From the NCBI GenBank assembly GCA_017477425.1, contig JAFUVT010000030.1, forward strand, positions 1 through 64,000: a stretch of 64,000 bases of DNA, written 5' to 3'. The notes under the pieces are model-generated. The model was not told the origin of the DNA, searched no databases, and was given only the letters and a program-made list of their open reading frames with translations. Within the stretch, counting starts at the first letter, position 1. Every line of letters begins with the position of its first letter. Shown piece by piece: positions 51,456 to 59,984 of the stretch. This DNA comes from Bacteroidales bacterium. GTDB taxonomy: Bacteria; Bacteroidota; Bacteroidia; Bacteroidales; F082. The position numbers and the translations under genes were made by a program.

Positions 51456-52091
51456 TTATAGGCTCACGCTGATGGGCAGAATCTTCTCCATGTCGGCGCT
51501 GTGGACGGTGATGTTGCCCGTGGTGTTTTGGTAAATCAGCGAGCGGTCGATGGTGACGGTGAGCGTGACTTCCTGGCCGCCCTGCAGGTTGCCCGTGTTG
51601 GGCGTCACCGCAAGCCAGTTCAGGCTTTCAAAGATTTCCCAGCTCATCGGTGTGGTTGTGCTCCTGTTGATGATTTTGAAGGTCAGCGTGCTGAAGTGGC
51701 TGCCAAAATCAAGATACTCCACGCTCAGGTTGAAGCCCGTGATGGCGGGGCGCAGTTGCATGTCGCCCGAAGCCACGGCGTCGTCCGCGATGACAATGCT
51801 CTTGGTGTTGGTCTCGTAGCCAGTCTTCATACCTTGCACGGTGTATTGCCCCACCTCAAGGTCGGCAAACTCGTAGCGTCCGTCACTGCCCGTGACGGCA
51901 GAGGCACCCGTCGGGCTAAGCGAGATGTTGACCCCTTGGATGGGTTCGGAGGTGTTGGCATCAGTCACGATGCCCTGGATGCGACCGTATTTGGTCGGGT
52001 TGGTGATTTCTTCCACTTTTTCGCATGAAGTCATCATGCACAGCGCAAAGGCGAACATGGCGCCTAGGGCCAATTGAATCGGTTTTCTCAT
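51456..52091 (-). CDS. short paralogue: carboxypeptidase-regulatory plus one BACON repeat
   Basis: A 211-aa lipoprotein (lipobox region FALCMMTSC). It is nearly co-linear with the first 210 residues of the downstream gene (GRIQGIVTDANTSEPIQGVN; SPTGASAVTGSDGRYEFADL), then stops after the first BACON repeat. It lacks the other repeats and the LamG domain. It arose by tandem duplication; which copy is derived cannot be told. An attenuator-like terminator lies in its leader at 52144-52175. Confidence 0.85.
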   Translation of the reverse strand: MRKPIQLALGAMFAFALCMMTSCEKVEEITNPTKYGRIQGIVTDANTSEPIQGVNISLSPTGASAVTGSDGRYEFADLEVGQYTVQGMKTGYETNTKSIVIADDAVASGDMQLRPAITGFNLSVEYLDFGSHFSTLTFKIINRSTTTPMSWEIFESLNWLAVTPNTGNLQGGQEVTLTVTIDRSLIYQNTTGNITVHSADMEKILPISVSL

Positions 52092-52517
52092 TTTTGTATT
52101 AATTTAATAGGTTGATTAAGTGCGTTGAAGCAATTTTCGTGACAAAAAAAGACCCAAGGCCAAAACGGCCCTGAGCCTGATGACAATACGTAAAATGCTG
52201 GTTTTGAAATGCAAATCCAATTTAGAGGGACGGTTTTTTTCTTACCCCCCCCCTATAAATAATTTAACATTTTGATTTCCAATCATTTACTTTACTTTTT
52301 TACATATTTAACCATTCTTTAACGGAGGCAAATTTATGATAATTTATATGATAATGCATAATAATTGGAATAAAAGTCAAAAATAGTGATTGAATTGTTT
52401 TTTTTAAAAGGTTTTATTTGCCAAAGAAATAGGATAATTCATTTCAAACAAAAAATAGTTGTCCATGCATTGATTTTTTTCCTAACTTGCGCCCAATTTT
52501 GAAAAACGAAAAGCACT
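52092..52517. other. AT-rich intergenic region between divergent genes
   Basis: 426 bp with no ORF that I can support. It holds the terminator-like hairpin (52144-52175), a C-run at 52245-52253, AT-rich sequence, and probably both divergent promoters. A TAACTTGC box near 52482 may serve galK. Confidence 0.6.
52144..52175 (-). terminator. intrinsic terminator in the leader of the 51456 lipoprotein gene
   Basis: Minus strand CTCAGGGCC and GGCCTTGGG pair (9 bp with two wobbles) around GTTTT, followed by TC and seven T. It lies 53-84 bp upstream of the ATG at 52091, so it either ends a short transcript or attenuates this gene. Confidence 0.6.
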
Positions 52518-53669
52518 ATGACTACTGAAGAATTGAAATCCATTTTCAAGCAACGCTTTGGCAATGAGGGCGTTGTTTACACCTCGCCGGGTCGCGTCAA
52601 CCTGATTGGCGAGCACACGGATTATAACGGCGGCTTCGTGTTTCCAGGCGCCATCGACAAAGGCATCTACGCCTGCATCCGCCTCAACGGAACCGATAAG
52701 GTTCGCGCTTACTCCATTGATTATAACGGCTATAGCAAATTTGGCATAAAGGAAGATGACAAGCCGAACGAGGCTTGGGCGCGCTACATCTTCGGCGTGT
52801 GTCGCGAAATCCAGAAACGCGGATACAAGGTGCAAGGCTTCGACGCCGTGTTCTTTGGCAATGTGCCGCTCGGCGCAGGCATGTCGTCATCGGCAGCCTT
52901 GGAAAGCACTTTTGCCTTCGCGCTCAACGACTTGCTCAACCTCGGCATCGACAAGTTCGAATTGGCGCGCATCGGGCAGTCAACGGAGCACAACTATTGC
53001 GGCGTGAAGTGCGGCATCATGGACCAGTTCGCCTCGATTTTCGGCAAGGCCGGCCACCTGATGCGCCTCAACTGCGCCACGATGGAGTTCGAGTACTTCC
53101 CCTTCAACCCCAAGGGCTATAAGGTGGTGCTGCTCGACACGGTGGTGAAGCACGAATTGGCTTCGTCGGCCTACAACAAGCGCCGCGAGTCGTGCGAGAA
53201 CGCTTGTGCCCACATTGCTGCAAAGCATCCTGAAGTGAAGTATTTGAGCGATGCCACGATGAAGATGCTCGATGAGGTGAAAAACGAGATTTCCGCCGAG
53301 GATTACATGCGCGCGAAATATGTAATAGGTGAAAAACAGCGCGTCCTCGATGTGTGCGATGCCTTGGGAAAAGGTGATTATGAAACCGTTGGCGACCGTA
53401 TGTACGGCACGCACTACGGCATGAGCAAGCTCTACGAGGTAAGTTGCGAGGAACTGGATTACCTCAACCATATTGCCAAGGAATGCGGCGTGACTGGTTC
53501 CCGCGTGATGGGCGGCGGCTTTGGCGGCTGCACCATCAATCTCGTGAAGGAAGAACTTTACGACCGTTTCATCGCTACGGCGAAGGAGAAATTCGCTGCC
53601 AAATTCGGACATGAGCCCAAGGTTTATGATGTGGTGATTTCGGATGGGGCAAGGAGAGTTATCAGTTAG
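52518..53669 (+). CDS. galK: galactokinase
   Basis: A 383-aa GHMP kinase with galactokinase signature GRVNLIGEHTDYNGGFVFPG (about 22-41), GAGMSSSAALESTFAFA (ATP loop), CGIMDQFASIFG and GGGFGGCTI. It phosphorylates galactose at C1. First gene of the galactose cluster; the stop overlaps a CAGTTAT heptamer run. Confidence 0.96.
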   Translation: MTTEELKSIFKQRFGNEGVVYTSPGRVNLIGEHTDYNGGFVFPGAIDKGIYACIRLNGTDKVRAYSIDYNGYSKFGIKEDDKPNEAWARYIFGVCREIQKRGYKVQGFDAVFFGNVPLGAGMSSSAALESTFAFALNDLLNLGIDKFELARIGQSTEHNYCGVKCGIMDQFASIFGKAGHLMRLNCATMEFEYFPFNPKGYKVVLLDTVVKHELASSAYNKRRESCENACAHIAAKHPEVKYLSDATMKMLDEVKNEISAEDYMRAKYVIGEKQRVLDVCDALGKGDYETVGDRMYGTHYGMSKLYEVSCEELDYLNHIAKECGVTGSRVMGGGFGGCTINLVKEELYDRFIATAKEKFAAKFGHEPKVYDVVISDGARRVIS

Positions 53670-53706
53670 AAGTTTTCAGTTTTCAGTTACCAGTTATCAG
53701 TTATAG
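53668..53706. repeat. CAGTTAT-type heptamer repeats after galK
   Basis: CAGTTTT, CAGTTAC, CAGTTAT, CAGTTAT in tandem, matching the unit type at 35313 and 35736. Confidence 0.7.
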
Positions 53707-53716
53707 CCTTATTGAT

Positions 53717-54064
53717 ATGGAAAACTTTGGACGTTTTTTAAGAGACAAATGTATGGATTTTGCAATTGATATTGTGAATCTGTACAAATATCTTTGTGAA
53801 ACCAAAAAGGAATACGTTCTGTCCAAACAACTGCTTCGAAGCGGAACAAGCATTGGAGCTAATCTTGTAGAAGCTCAAAGCGGCATAAGCAAGAGGGATT
53901 TCATTGCAAAAATTTACATTTCACTGAAAGAAACTGCGGAAACTGAATATTGGCTTGAACTTTTGTACAAAACTGATTATCTGACCATTGATGAATATCA
54001 ATCTATAAACGACAAATGCAAAGAATTATGCAAATTATTTAATAGCATCACAAAAAACTCATAA
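53717..54064 (+). CDS. four-helix bundle protein (S23/IVP type)
   Basis: A 115-aa protein of the family first found in 23S rRNA intervening sequences (KCMDFAIDIVNLYKYLCETK, SKQLLRSGTSIGANLVEAQS, DFIAKIYISLKETAETEYWL). Function unknown. AT-richer than galK and the nucleotidyltransferase around it, so probably inserted into the galactose cluster. Confidence 0.9.
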   Translation: MENFGRFLRDKCMDFAIDIVNLYKYLCETKKEYVLSKQLLRSGTSIGANLVEAQSGISKRDFIAKIYISLKETAETEYWLELLYKTDYLTIDEYQSINDKCKELCKLFNSITKNS

Positions 54065-54068
54065 TAAA

Positions 54069-55016
54069 ATGAATAACCAACAAACAAATTGTAAACTGTC
54101 AACTGCCAACTGCCAGCTGCCAACTTTGTTAGTATTAGCCGCTGGAATGGGCTCGCGCTATGGGGCCCTGAAGCAGATGGACGGCGTCGGACCTAACAAC
54201 GAAGCCATCCTCGATTATTCCATCTACGACGCCAAGCGCGCCGGCTTCGGCAAGGTGGTCTTCGTCATCCGCGAGGACTTCGCCGAGGCGTTCAAGAAAG
54301 TCAACAACACGGAGAAATTCGGCATTCCCGTTGAGTATGTGTATCAGTCACTTGACAAGTTGCCCGCTGGCTTCAGCGTTCCCGAAGGTCGCGTGAAGCC
54401 CTGGGGCACCTGCCACGCCGTGCTGATGGCCAAGGACGTGATTCACGAGCCTTTTGCCGCCATCAACGCCGATGATTTTTATGGCAAGGAAGCCTACGAG
54501 GTTTTGGCCAAGTACCTGACAGAATGTGAAGGCAAGACGGGTGCCTACAGTATGGTGGCTTACAAGCTGCGCAACACGATGTCGGACTTCGGCACCGTGA
54601 GTCGCGGCATCTGCACCGCCGATGCTGACGACAACCTCCAGACCATCGTTGAGCGCACGGCCATCGGTCACACCGAGGACGGCGGCGCGGCCTACACCGA
54701 CGAGACGGGCAGCCACCCGCTGGATATGGACTCGCTCGTGTCGATGAACTTCTTCGGTTTCACGCCCGACTTCTTTGCCTACTCGGAGAAGGGATTCGTC
54801 GAGTTCCTGAAAGGCCCCGCCCAGACCAACATCAAGGCGGAATTCTTCATCCCGCTGATGGTCAACCAAGCCATCAACGACGGCACGGCCAAGCTGAAAG
54901 TCCTGTCGAGCAACGCCTCGTGGTTCGGCGTGACCTACAAGGAGGACAAGCCCGAGGTGATGCGCAAGATCCGCGAGTTGATTGAAAAAGGCATTTATCC
55001 AGAACATTTGTGGTAA
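54069..55016 (+). CDS. sugar nucleotidyltransferase family protein
   Basis: A 315-aa protein. After an odd start (MNNQQTNCKLSTANCQLP), the core begins TLLVLAAGMGSRYGALKQMD, the nucleotide-binding G-x-G-x-R signature of NTP transferases, with INADDFYG (metal-binding Asp) later. It probably makes an NDP-sugar, in line with galactose use. The first 18 residues come from four AACTGCC-type heptamers (54094-54121); no other ATG is available. Confidence 0.86.
   Translation: MNNQQTNCKLSTANCQLPTLLVLAAGMGSRYGALKQMDGVGPNNEAILDYSIYDAKRAGFGKVVFVIREDFAEAFKKVNNTEKFGIPVEYVYQSLDKLPAGFSVPEGRVKPWGTCHAVLMAKDVIHEPFAAINADDFYGKEAYEVLAKYLTECEGKTGAYSMVAYKLRNTMSDFGTVSRGICTADADDNLQTIVERTAIGHTEDGGAAYTDETGSHPLDMDSLVSMNFFGFTPDFFAYSEKGFVEFLKGPAQTNIKAEFFIPLMVNQAINDGTAKLKVLSSNASWFGVTYKEDKPEVMRKIRELIEKGIYPEHLW
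54094..54121 (+). repeat. heptamer tandem repeat inside the 5' coding region
   Basis: AACTGTC, AACTGCC, AACTGCC, AGCTGCC: four 7-base units 25 bases after the ATG at 54069. Gain or loss of one unit would shift the frame. Confidence 0.8.
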
Positions 55017-55091
55017 AGTCGGCCTTTCGACAAGCTCAGGGACCTTAGCTTTTTCGGCTGTTTAAGGGTGCCTGAGCCTGTCGAAGGCCCC
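55017..55091. repeat. REP-like inverted repeat (family 2)
   Basis: TCGGCCTTTCGACAAGCTCA faces TGAGCCTGTCGAAGGCCC around GGGACCTTAG and a short hairpin core. It fills the gap before galM. Confidence 0.8.
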
Positions 55092-55109
55092 GTGTCAAAA
55101 TAAGAAACA

Positions 55110-56165
55110 ATGAACATTGAAGTCAAGACTTGGGGCAAAACCCCTGACCATAAAGACATTAAGCTCTACACGTTGACCAACAGCAACGGCGTCAAAGTAC
55201 AGTTGAGCGACATCGGCGCAGGCATCGTGAGCATCGTCACCCCCGACCGCAACGGCCATTTCGACGACATCGCCCTCGGTTATCCCAACGCCACGGATTA
55301 TTACGGCGACGGCCCCTGTGCCGGCAAGATTCCTGGGCGCTTCGCCAACCGTATCGCCAACGGTCGTTTCAAGATCGACGATGTTGAGTATCAGCTCGAA
55401 CTGAACACGGGCGACGGCAAGCACCATCTGCACGGCGGCAGCATCGGTTTCGCCAACCAGAAATGGGCCAGCCGCATCGTGGGCGAGAGCGTAGTGTTCA
55501 CTTACCTCAGCGCCGACGGCGAAGCGGGCTATCCCGCCGAACTGGTGGCCAAGGTGCGCTACACCCTCAACGACGAGAACGAACTGAACATCCACCTCAG
55601 CGCCTATTCGTCGGACACGACCATCGTCAACCTGACCAACCACACCTATTTCAACCTGAAGGGCGAAGGCAACGGCGACATCCTCGACCACACCTTGAAG
55701 CTGAACGCCTCGCGCTTCCTGCCCGCCACCAACGAGCTGATTACCACGGGCGAGATGGCACAAGTGGCCGACACACCCATGGATTTCACCCAAGGCAAGT
55801 TGATTGGCCGCGACATCAAGGAGCCGTTCCCCGACCTCATCAACGGCAAAGGTTACGACAGTTGCTGGGTCATCGATGGAATCGAGAAAGACAAGCTTTG
55901 TCAGGCTGCCGAGCTCTCGCACGAAGGCTCGGGCCGCATGGTGAAGATTTATACCACGCAGCCAGGCATCCAGGTCTATACCGGCAATTGGCTCTCGGGT
56001 TGTCCAAAGGGCAAGAACGGCCACATCTACGAGGACTATTCAGGTGTCGCCTTAGAGTGCCAAGCCCTCCCCGACTCGCCCAACAAGCCCAACTTCCCCA
56101 GCACCCTTTTGCGCTCGGGCGAAGAGTACAAAGAAACAATCATCTTTAAATTTACAACAATTTAG
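55110..56165 (+). CDS. galM: aldose 1-epimerase (galactose mutarotase)
   Basis: A 351-aa protein with IPGRFANRIANGRF, the catalytic His-containing HHLHGGSIGF, NLTNHTYFNLKGEGNGDI and the catalytic Glu in VALECQALPDSPN. It interconverts the anomers of galactose before GalK. Confidence 0.95.
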   Translation: MNIEVKTWGKTPDHKDIKLYTLTNSNGVKVQLSDIGAGIVSIVTPDRNGHFDDIALGYPNATDYYGDGPCAGKIPGRFANRIANGRFKIDDVEYQLELNTGDGKHHLHGGSIGFANQKWASRIVGESVVFTYLSADGEAGYPAELVAKVRYTLNDENELNIHLSAYSSDTTIVNLTNHTYFNLKGEGNGDILDHTLKLNASRFLPATNELITTGEMAQVADTPMDFTQGKLIGRDIKEPFPDLINGKGYDSCWVIDGIEKDKLCQAAELSHEGSGRMVKIYTTQPGIQVYTGNWLSGCPKGKNGHIYEDYSGVALECQALPDSPNKPNFPSTLLRSGEEYKETIIFKFTTI

Positions 56166-56220
56166 TCGGCGTTTCGACAGGCTCAACGACCTTAGGTCCC
56201 TGAGCTTGTCGAAGGGCCGA
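56166..56220. repeat. REP-like inverted repeat (family 2)
   Basis: TCGGCGTTTCGACAGGCTCA faces TGAGCTTGTCGAAGGGCCGA with ACGACCTTAGGTCC between. It lies between galM and the MFS gene. Confidence 0.85.
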
Positions 56221-56256
56221 TCCTTAAACAGAATCATTAACAAATCAAATAACACA

Positions 56257-57546
56257 ATGAGTACAAAAACGAAACAATGGGGCGCCATCATCGTGATGAT
56301 TGCCCTGTTCGCCATGATTGCCTTCGTGACCAACCTGTGTTCGCCGATGGCCGTCATCGTGAAGAACCAATTCGGCGCCAGCAACTTCCTGTCGCAAATC
56401 GGTAACTATGGGAACTTCATCGCCTATCTGATTATGGGTATTCCTTCGGGCATGCTCATCAAAAAGTTTGGTTACAAAAAAACCGCGTTGATGGCCCTTG
56501 CCGTGGGCATCGTCGGCATTTTGGTGCAATGGGCCAGCGGCAAGTACGGCTTCGGTGTCTATCTCATCGGTGCCTTCATCTCTGGCTTCTGCATGTGCAT
56601 GCTGAACACCGTCGTCAACCCGATGCTCAACCTGCTTGGCGGCGGCGGCAACAAAGGCAACCAACTCATCCAAATCGGCGGCGTGTTCAACTCAGCGGCT
56701 GCCGTGGCGGTGTATATCATCATGGGTGCCCTCATCGGCGAGGCCACTAAGGCCAAGATCTCCGATGCCACCCCTGCCCTGCTGATTGCCTTGGCCATCT
56801 TCGTCATCGGCTTCATCGTTATTCTGTTCACCAAAATCGAGGAGCCGCAGCAGCCTGTGGAAGTCAAATCGGAAGTGAAGGACAAATACAGTGCCTTCTC
56901 GTTCCGCCACTTCAAGCTTGGCATTTTGGCCATCTTCCTCTATGGCGGCATTGAGGTCGGCACGCCTACCTACATCCTGCAATACCTCACTTCCGAGCCT
57001 GCCGCTGCCACGCCGGGTATAGGCATGAGCGGCACCATCGCGGGTCTCATCGTGGCTGTCTACTGGCTGATGATGCTCATCGGACGTTTCATCGGCGGCG
57101 CCATTGGAGGGAAGGTCTCTTCCAAGGCCATGGTGACCACGGTCTCCATCGCGGCCATCGCGCTCGTGCTATTCGGCATGTTTGCCCCGCAAAGCTGGCT
57201 CGTCAAGGTGCCTGGCATCGACTGGGCCAACCTGAAGGTGATTTGGGCTGAAGTGCCCGTGGGCATCTTCGCTTTCATCCTCGTGGGTCTCTGCACCTCG
57301 GTGATGTGGGGCGCCATCTTCAACCTCGCCACCGAAGGCCTCGGCAAATATACCGCCATCGCTTCGGGTGCCTTCATGACGATGGTCTTCGGCTTCGCCA
57401 TCATGGTGGGTCTGCAAGGCTTGGTTGCCGACTGGACAGGCAGCTACATGACCAGCTACGTCGTCGTGCTGTTCTGCGCCGCCTATATCCTCTTCTACGC
57501 CCTCGTGGGTTCGAAGAACGTCAACAAGGACATTCCTGTGGAATAA
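56257..57546 (+). CDS. MFS sugar transporter (glucose/galactose type)
   Basis: 429 aa from ATG 56257 (MSTKTKQWGAIIVMIALFAM). Twelve hydrophobic segments with a central loop (EEPQQPVEVKSEVKDKYSAF). The pattern GIPSGMLIKKFGYKKTALMA is the MFS loop 2-3 signature. Position after galK/galM suggests galactose or glucose uptake. Ends in a good terminator. Confidence 0.88.
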   Translation: MSTKTKQWGAIIVMIALFAMIAFVTNLCSPMAVIVKNQFGASNFLSQIGNYGNFIAYLIMGIPSGMLIKKFGYKKTALMALAVGIVGILVQWASGKYGFGVYLIGAFISGFCMCMLNTVVNPMLNLLGGGGNKGNQLIQIGGVFNSAAAVAVYIIMGALIGEATKAKISDATPALLIALAIFVIGFIVILFTKIEEPQQPVEVKSEVKDKYSAFSFRHFKLGILAIFLYGGIEVGTPTYILQYLTSEPAAATPGIGMSGTIAGLIVAVYWLMMLIGRFIGGAIGGKVSSKAMVTTVSIAAIALVLFGMFAPQSWLVKVPGIDWANLKVIWAEVPVGIFAFILVGLCTSVMWGAIFNLATEGLGKYTAIASGAFMTMVFGFAIMVGLQGLVADWTGSYMTSYVVVLFCAAYILFYALVGSKNVNKDIPVE

Positions 57547-57564
57547 GCAAAACCTGTATTATAC

Positions 57565-57600
57565 AAAGCAGCCCGTCAACATTTTGGCGGGCTGCTTTAT
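57565..57600 (+). terminator. terminator of the galactose cluster
   Basis: AAAGCAGCCCG and CGGGCTGCTTT form an 11-bp stem (57565-57575 with 57588-57598). The complement also has an A/T tail, so it may work in both directions. Confidence 0.85.
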
Positions 57601-57617
57601 TGTATCAAAAACAATCA

Positions 57618-58577
57618 TCATTTAGGAAGCAAGAGCTTTTTCCCGACACTCAACTTCGCATTTTTCTTGATTTTGTTGATGTTGCAAATGATGGACACTG
57701 TGGTGTTGTTCTCCACGGCAATCTTGCTTAAGGTGTCGCCTTTTTTGACGACATAGGTTCGCCTTCCAGCGCTGGCTCCTTCCGCATTGTTCCAGTCCAC
57801 CACTTTGATGTCATGATTGGTATGCAAATCGGCATAAGCGTCTTTCATCAATGCATTATTGATGGTGTAATCCCTATTGAGCCGACGTGAAGAATCAGCC
57901 AGCGTGTGAGAGAACAGCCATTCGTAGGTCTGGTCGAGATAAAAGACTCGAGCCAACCGTGTGTGGTTCACTCCCTTAAGTTTGTTGAACATCAGGCGGC
58001 TGGTGTCGCCACAAGCGGTCATGGCATCCACAACGGCTTGTGAACATCCAACAGGAACAGCGTTGTCGGCCGTGCCATGTATGATCCAGAGGGGCAACTC
58101 ATTGAGACCACAAAGCGACGTCACTGTCGCGCCGCCACACATAGCCATGGCTGCCGCTACCCTGTCAGGATAGGTGGCCGCTACGTCAATGGTACCGTAA
58201 CCTCCCATGCTCATGCCGATCACATAGAAACGGTTGGCATCTACGGAATAGCGTGACCTTACCCAGTCGTACACCTCCATCACTTTTTGGGGCGTCCATC
58301 CATTGTTGGTTTGCGGAGCGATGATAATGGCATCAATGTCGCGCCCACGCATCACGGCGTCGATGCAGCCATAATGCCTAACCATATTCAAGTCGTTACC
58401 ACTCAAGCTCTTACCGTGCAAGAACATAATAACAGGCTTCTTGACAGCGACGTTGTAGTCTTCGGGGACATAAAGCCAAAAATCGTATCCGTCCTTGATG
58501 ACGTCACGACAGGCGAAAAGCTGTGCCCAAACAAACATAGGATATAGCAAAAGCGATAGAAGTATCCATCTTTTCAT
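57618..58577 (-). CDS. secreted esterase-like alpha/beta hydrolase with C-terminal LysM
   Basis: A 319-aa protein with a signal peptide (MKRWILLSLLLYPMFVWA). The hydrolase core has VIMFLHGKSLSG, nucleophile GMSMGGYG (Ser about 143), acid in IIHGTADNAVP and His in GVNHTRL. The last 50 residues (TYVVKKGDTLSKIAVENNTT) are a LysM domain, usually binding peptidoglycan. It resembles PHB-depolymerase/feruloyl-esterase type enzymes; the substrate is unknown. The fusion suggests a wall-anchored esterase. Confidence 0.85.
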   Translation of the reverse strand: MKRWILLSLLLYPMFVWAQLFACRDVIKDGYDFWLYVPEDYNVAVKKPVIMFLHGKSLSGNDLNMVRHYGCIDAVMRGRDIDAIIIAPQTNNGWTPQKVMEVYDWVRSRYSVDANRFYVIGMSMGGYGTIDVAATYPDRVAAAMAMCGGATVTSLCGLNELPLWIIHGTADNAVPVGCSQAVVDAMTACGDTSRLMFNKLKGVNHTRLARVFYLDQTYEWLFSHTLADSSRRLNRDYTINNALMKDAYADLHTNHDIKVVDWNNAEGASAGRRTYVVKKGDTLSKIAVENNTTVSIICNINKIKKNAKLSVGKKLLLPK

Positions 58578-58640
58578 AAAAAAGATAACGTTAGCGTCCT
58601 TTATTTATTGCCTAAAGTCAAAACAAAGCATTTGTTTTGT

Positions 58641-58648
58641 ACTTTTGC
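58641..58648 (+). promoter_or_regulatory. -7 promoter box of the flippase gene
   Basis: TACTTTTG, 17 bp before the ATG at 58666. Confidence 0.55.
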
Positions 58649-58665
58649 AACGCAATAGTTAAAGC

Positions 58666-59949
58666 ATGTTCAAGAAGCTTCTCGGAACGGGTATGTCAAG
58701 GGCCATCAATGTGCTGACGCAGTTGGCCACCCTCATCATGGGCACCAAGTTCCTCGGTGCCGCCGAATGGGGCAAGGCCTTCATTGCCCAGACCGACATC
58801 ACCTTCTTATTAATAGGCATCGAACTCGTCGCCGGCAGCGGATTGGTGTATTTCACCCCCCGAAAGAAACTGAGCACTCTGATGACGCTTTCTTACAGCT
58901 GGATTGCTCTTGTAATGCTGATTTACGTTCTGTTATTCAGCATATTAAACCTCTTTTCCAACTTCTTCCATACCATCGTTCCCGAAGGCTATGCCATGCT
59001 CGTCCTCGTGATGACTTTCGTCTATAGCCTACACGAGTTCAACCTCAACCATTTCCTCGGAAAAGAAAAGGTGGGCATCTACAATTGGCTGTTTCTCATA
59101 CAGATACTCACCCAAGTCACAATGATGGCCGTGCTGATTTTCGCATTGGATTTGCGGACGGGAAAGGCTTTGCTCTATTCACAGCTTTGCGGTTATAGTG
59201 TGGCTTTGTTTGTAGGCTGGATTCACCTCTTTCCCAACCTCAAGCGCAATGACCGCGACCCGCTGAAGGAAAGTTTGAAGGAAATGTTGCATTATGGAGC
59301 GTTCATGCAGCTTTCCACCTTGGTCAGCACGCTCAACAAGCGCCTGAGCCTCTATCTTTTGAACACGCATTGCGATGAAAAACAAATTGGGGTTTTCGCT
59401 TCAGGGACACAAGTCACAGAAGGCGTGAACATCGTTGGGCAAAGCATCGGTCTGGTGGAGTTTTCCGCCTTGAGCAATACCGAAAACGAACATCGCGCCG
59501 CTCAACTCACCATACGTTTCATGAAATTATCCATTGTGTTGACTTTTGCTGCTTTGTTCATCATCTGCCTTTTGCCGACTGCCTTCTTCGAATGGCTGTT
59601 TTCGGGCGAGTTTGGCGACATTCGCAGCGTTATTCTGCTGATGGCACCTGGAATCGTCTTCTTTTCTGCACACACCATTTTGGCCAACTTTTTCTCGGGC
59701 ACAGGCCGCCCGAAATACAATCTTTACACTTCACTTATCGGCCTCAGTGTCACAATTATATCGGCCTTTACTTTAATTCCAACTTTAGGTATTCGAGGTG
59801 CTGCCATCACCACTTCATTGACATACATAACATTGTTTGTCTACCAATGGATGGTGTTCCGTAAACTGACAGGAAGCCGCCTCGACCAATTGGTTCCCAA
59901 CAAGGAAGATCTTGACTGGCTAAAAACGACTGTCAAGAGCATTTTCTGA
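58666..59949 (+). CDS. polysaccharide flippase (Wzx/MATE-like)
   Basis: A 427-aa membrane protein with about 12-14 hydrophobic segments. The start [20 protein letters not shown] is typical of oligosaccharide flippases, and late [20 protein letters not shown] is a family landmark. It moves lipid-linked glycans across the inner membrane. No glycosyltransferases flank it, so its substrate is unknown. Confidence 0.85.
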   Translation: MFKKLLGTGMSRAINVLTQLATLIMGTKFLGAAEWGKAFIAQTDITFLLIGIELVAGSGLVYFTPRKKLSTLMTLSYSWIALVMLIYVLLFSILNLFSNFFHTIVPEGYAMLVLVMTFVYSLHEFNLNHFLGKEKVGIYNWLFLIQILTQVTMMAVLIFALDLRTGKALLYSQLCGYSVALFVGWIHLFPNLKRNDRDPLKESLKEMLHYGAFMQLSTLVSTLNKRLSLYLLNTHCDEKQIGVFASGTQVTEGVNIVGQSIGLVEFSALSNTENEHRAAQLTIRFMKLSIVLTFAALFIICLLPTAFFEWLFSGEFGDIRSVILLMAPGIVFFSAHTILANFFSGTGRPKYNLYTSLIGLSVTIISAFTLIPTLGIRGAAITTSLTYITLFVYQWMVFRKLTGSRLDQLVPNKEDLDWLKTTVKSIF

Positions 59950-59960
59950 CGAATTTTTCG

Positions 59961-59968
59961 TATTTTTG
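59961..59968 (+). promoter_or_regulatory. -7 promoter box of the topoisomerase B gene
   Basis: TATTTTTG, 16 bp before the ATG at 59985. Confidence 0.6.
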
Positions 59969-59984
59969 CACAAATTCCACATTT

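Noticed and set aside
52245..52253. C-run as an invertible-promoter or slippage switch
   Set aside because: It is far from any start codon and not flanked by inverted repeats.
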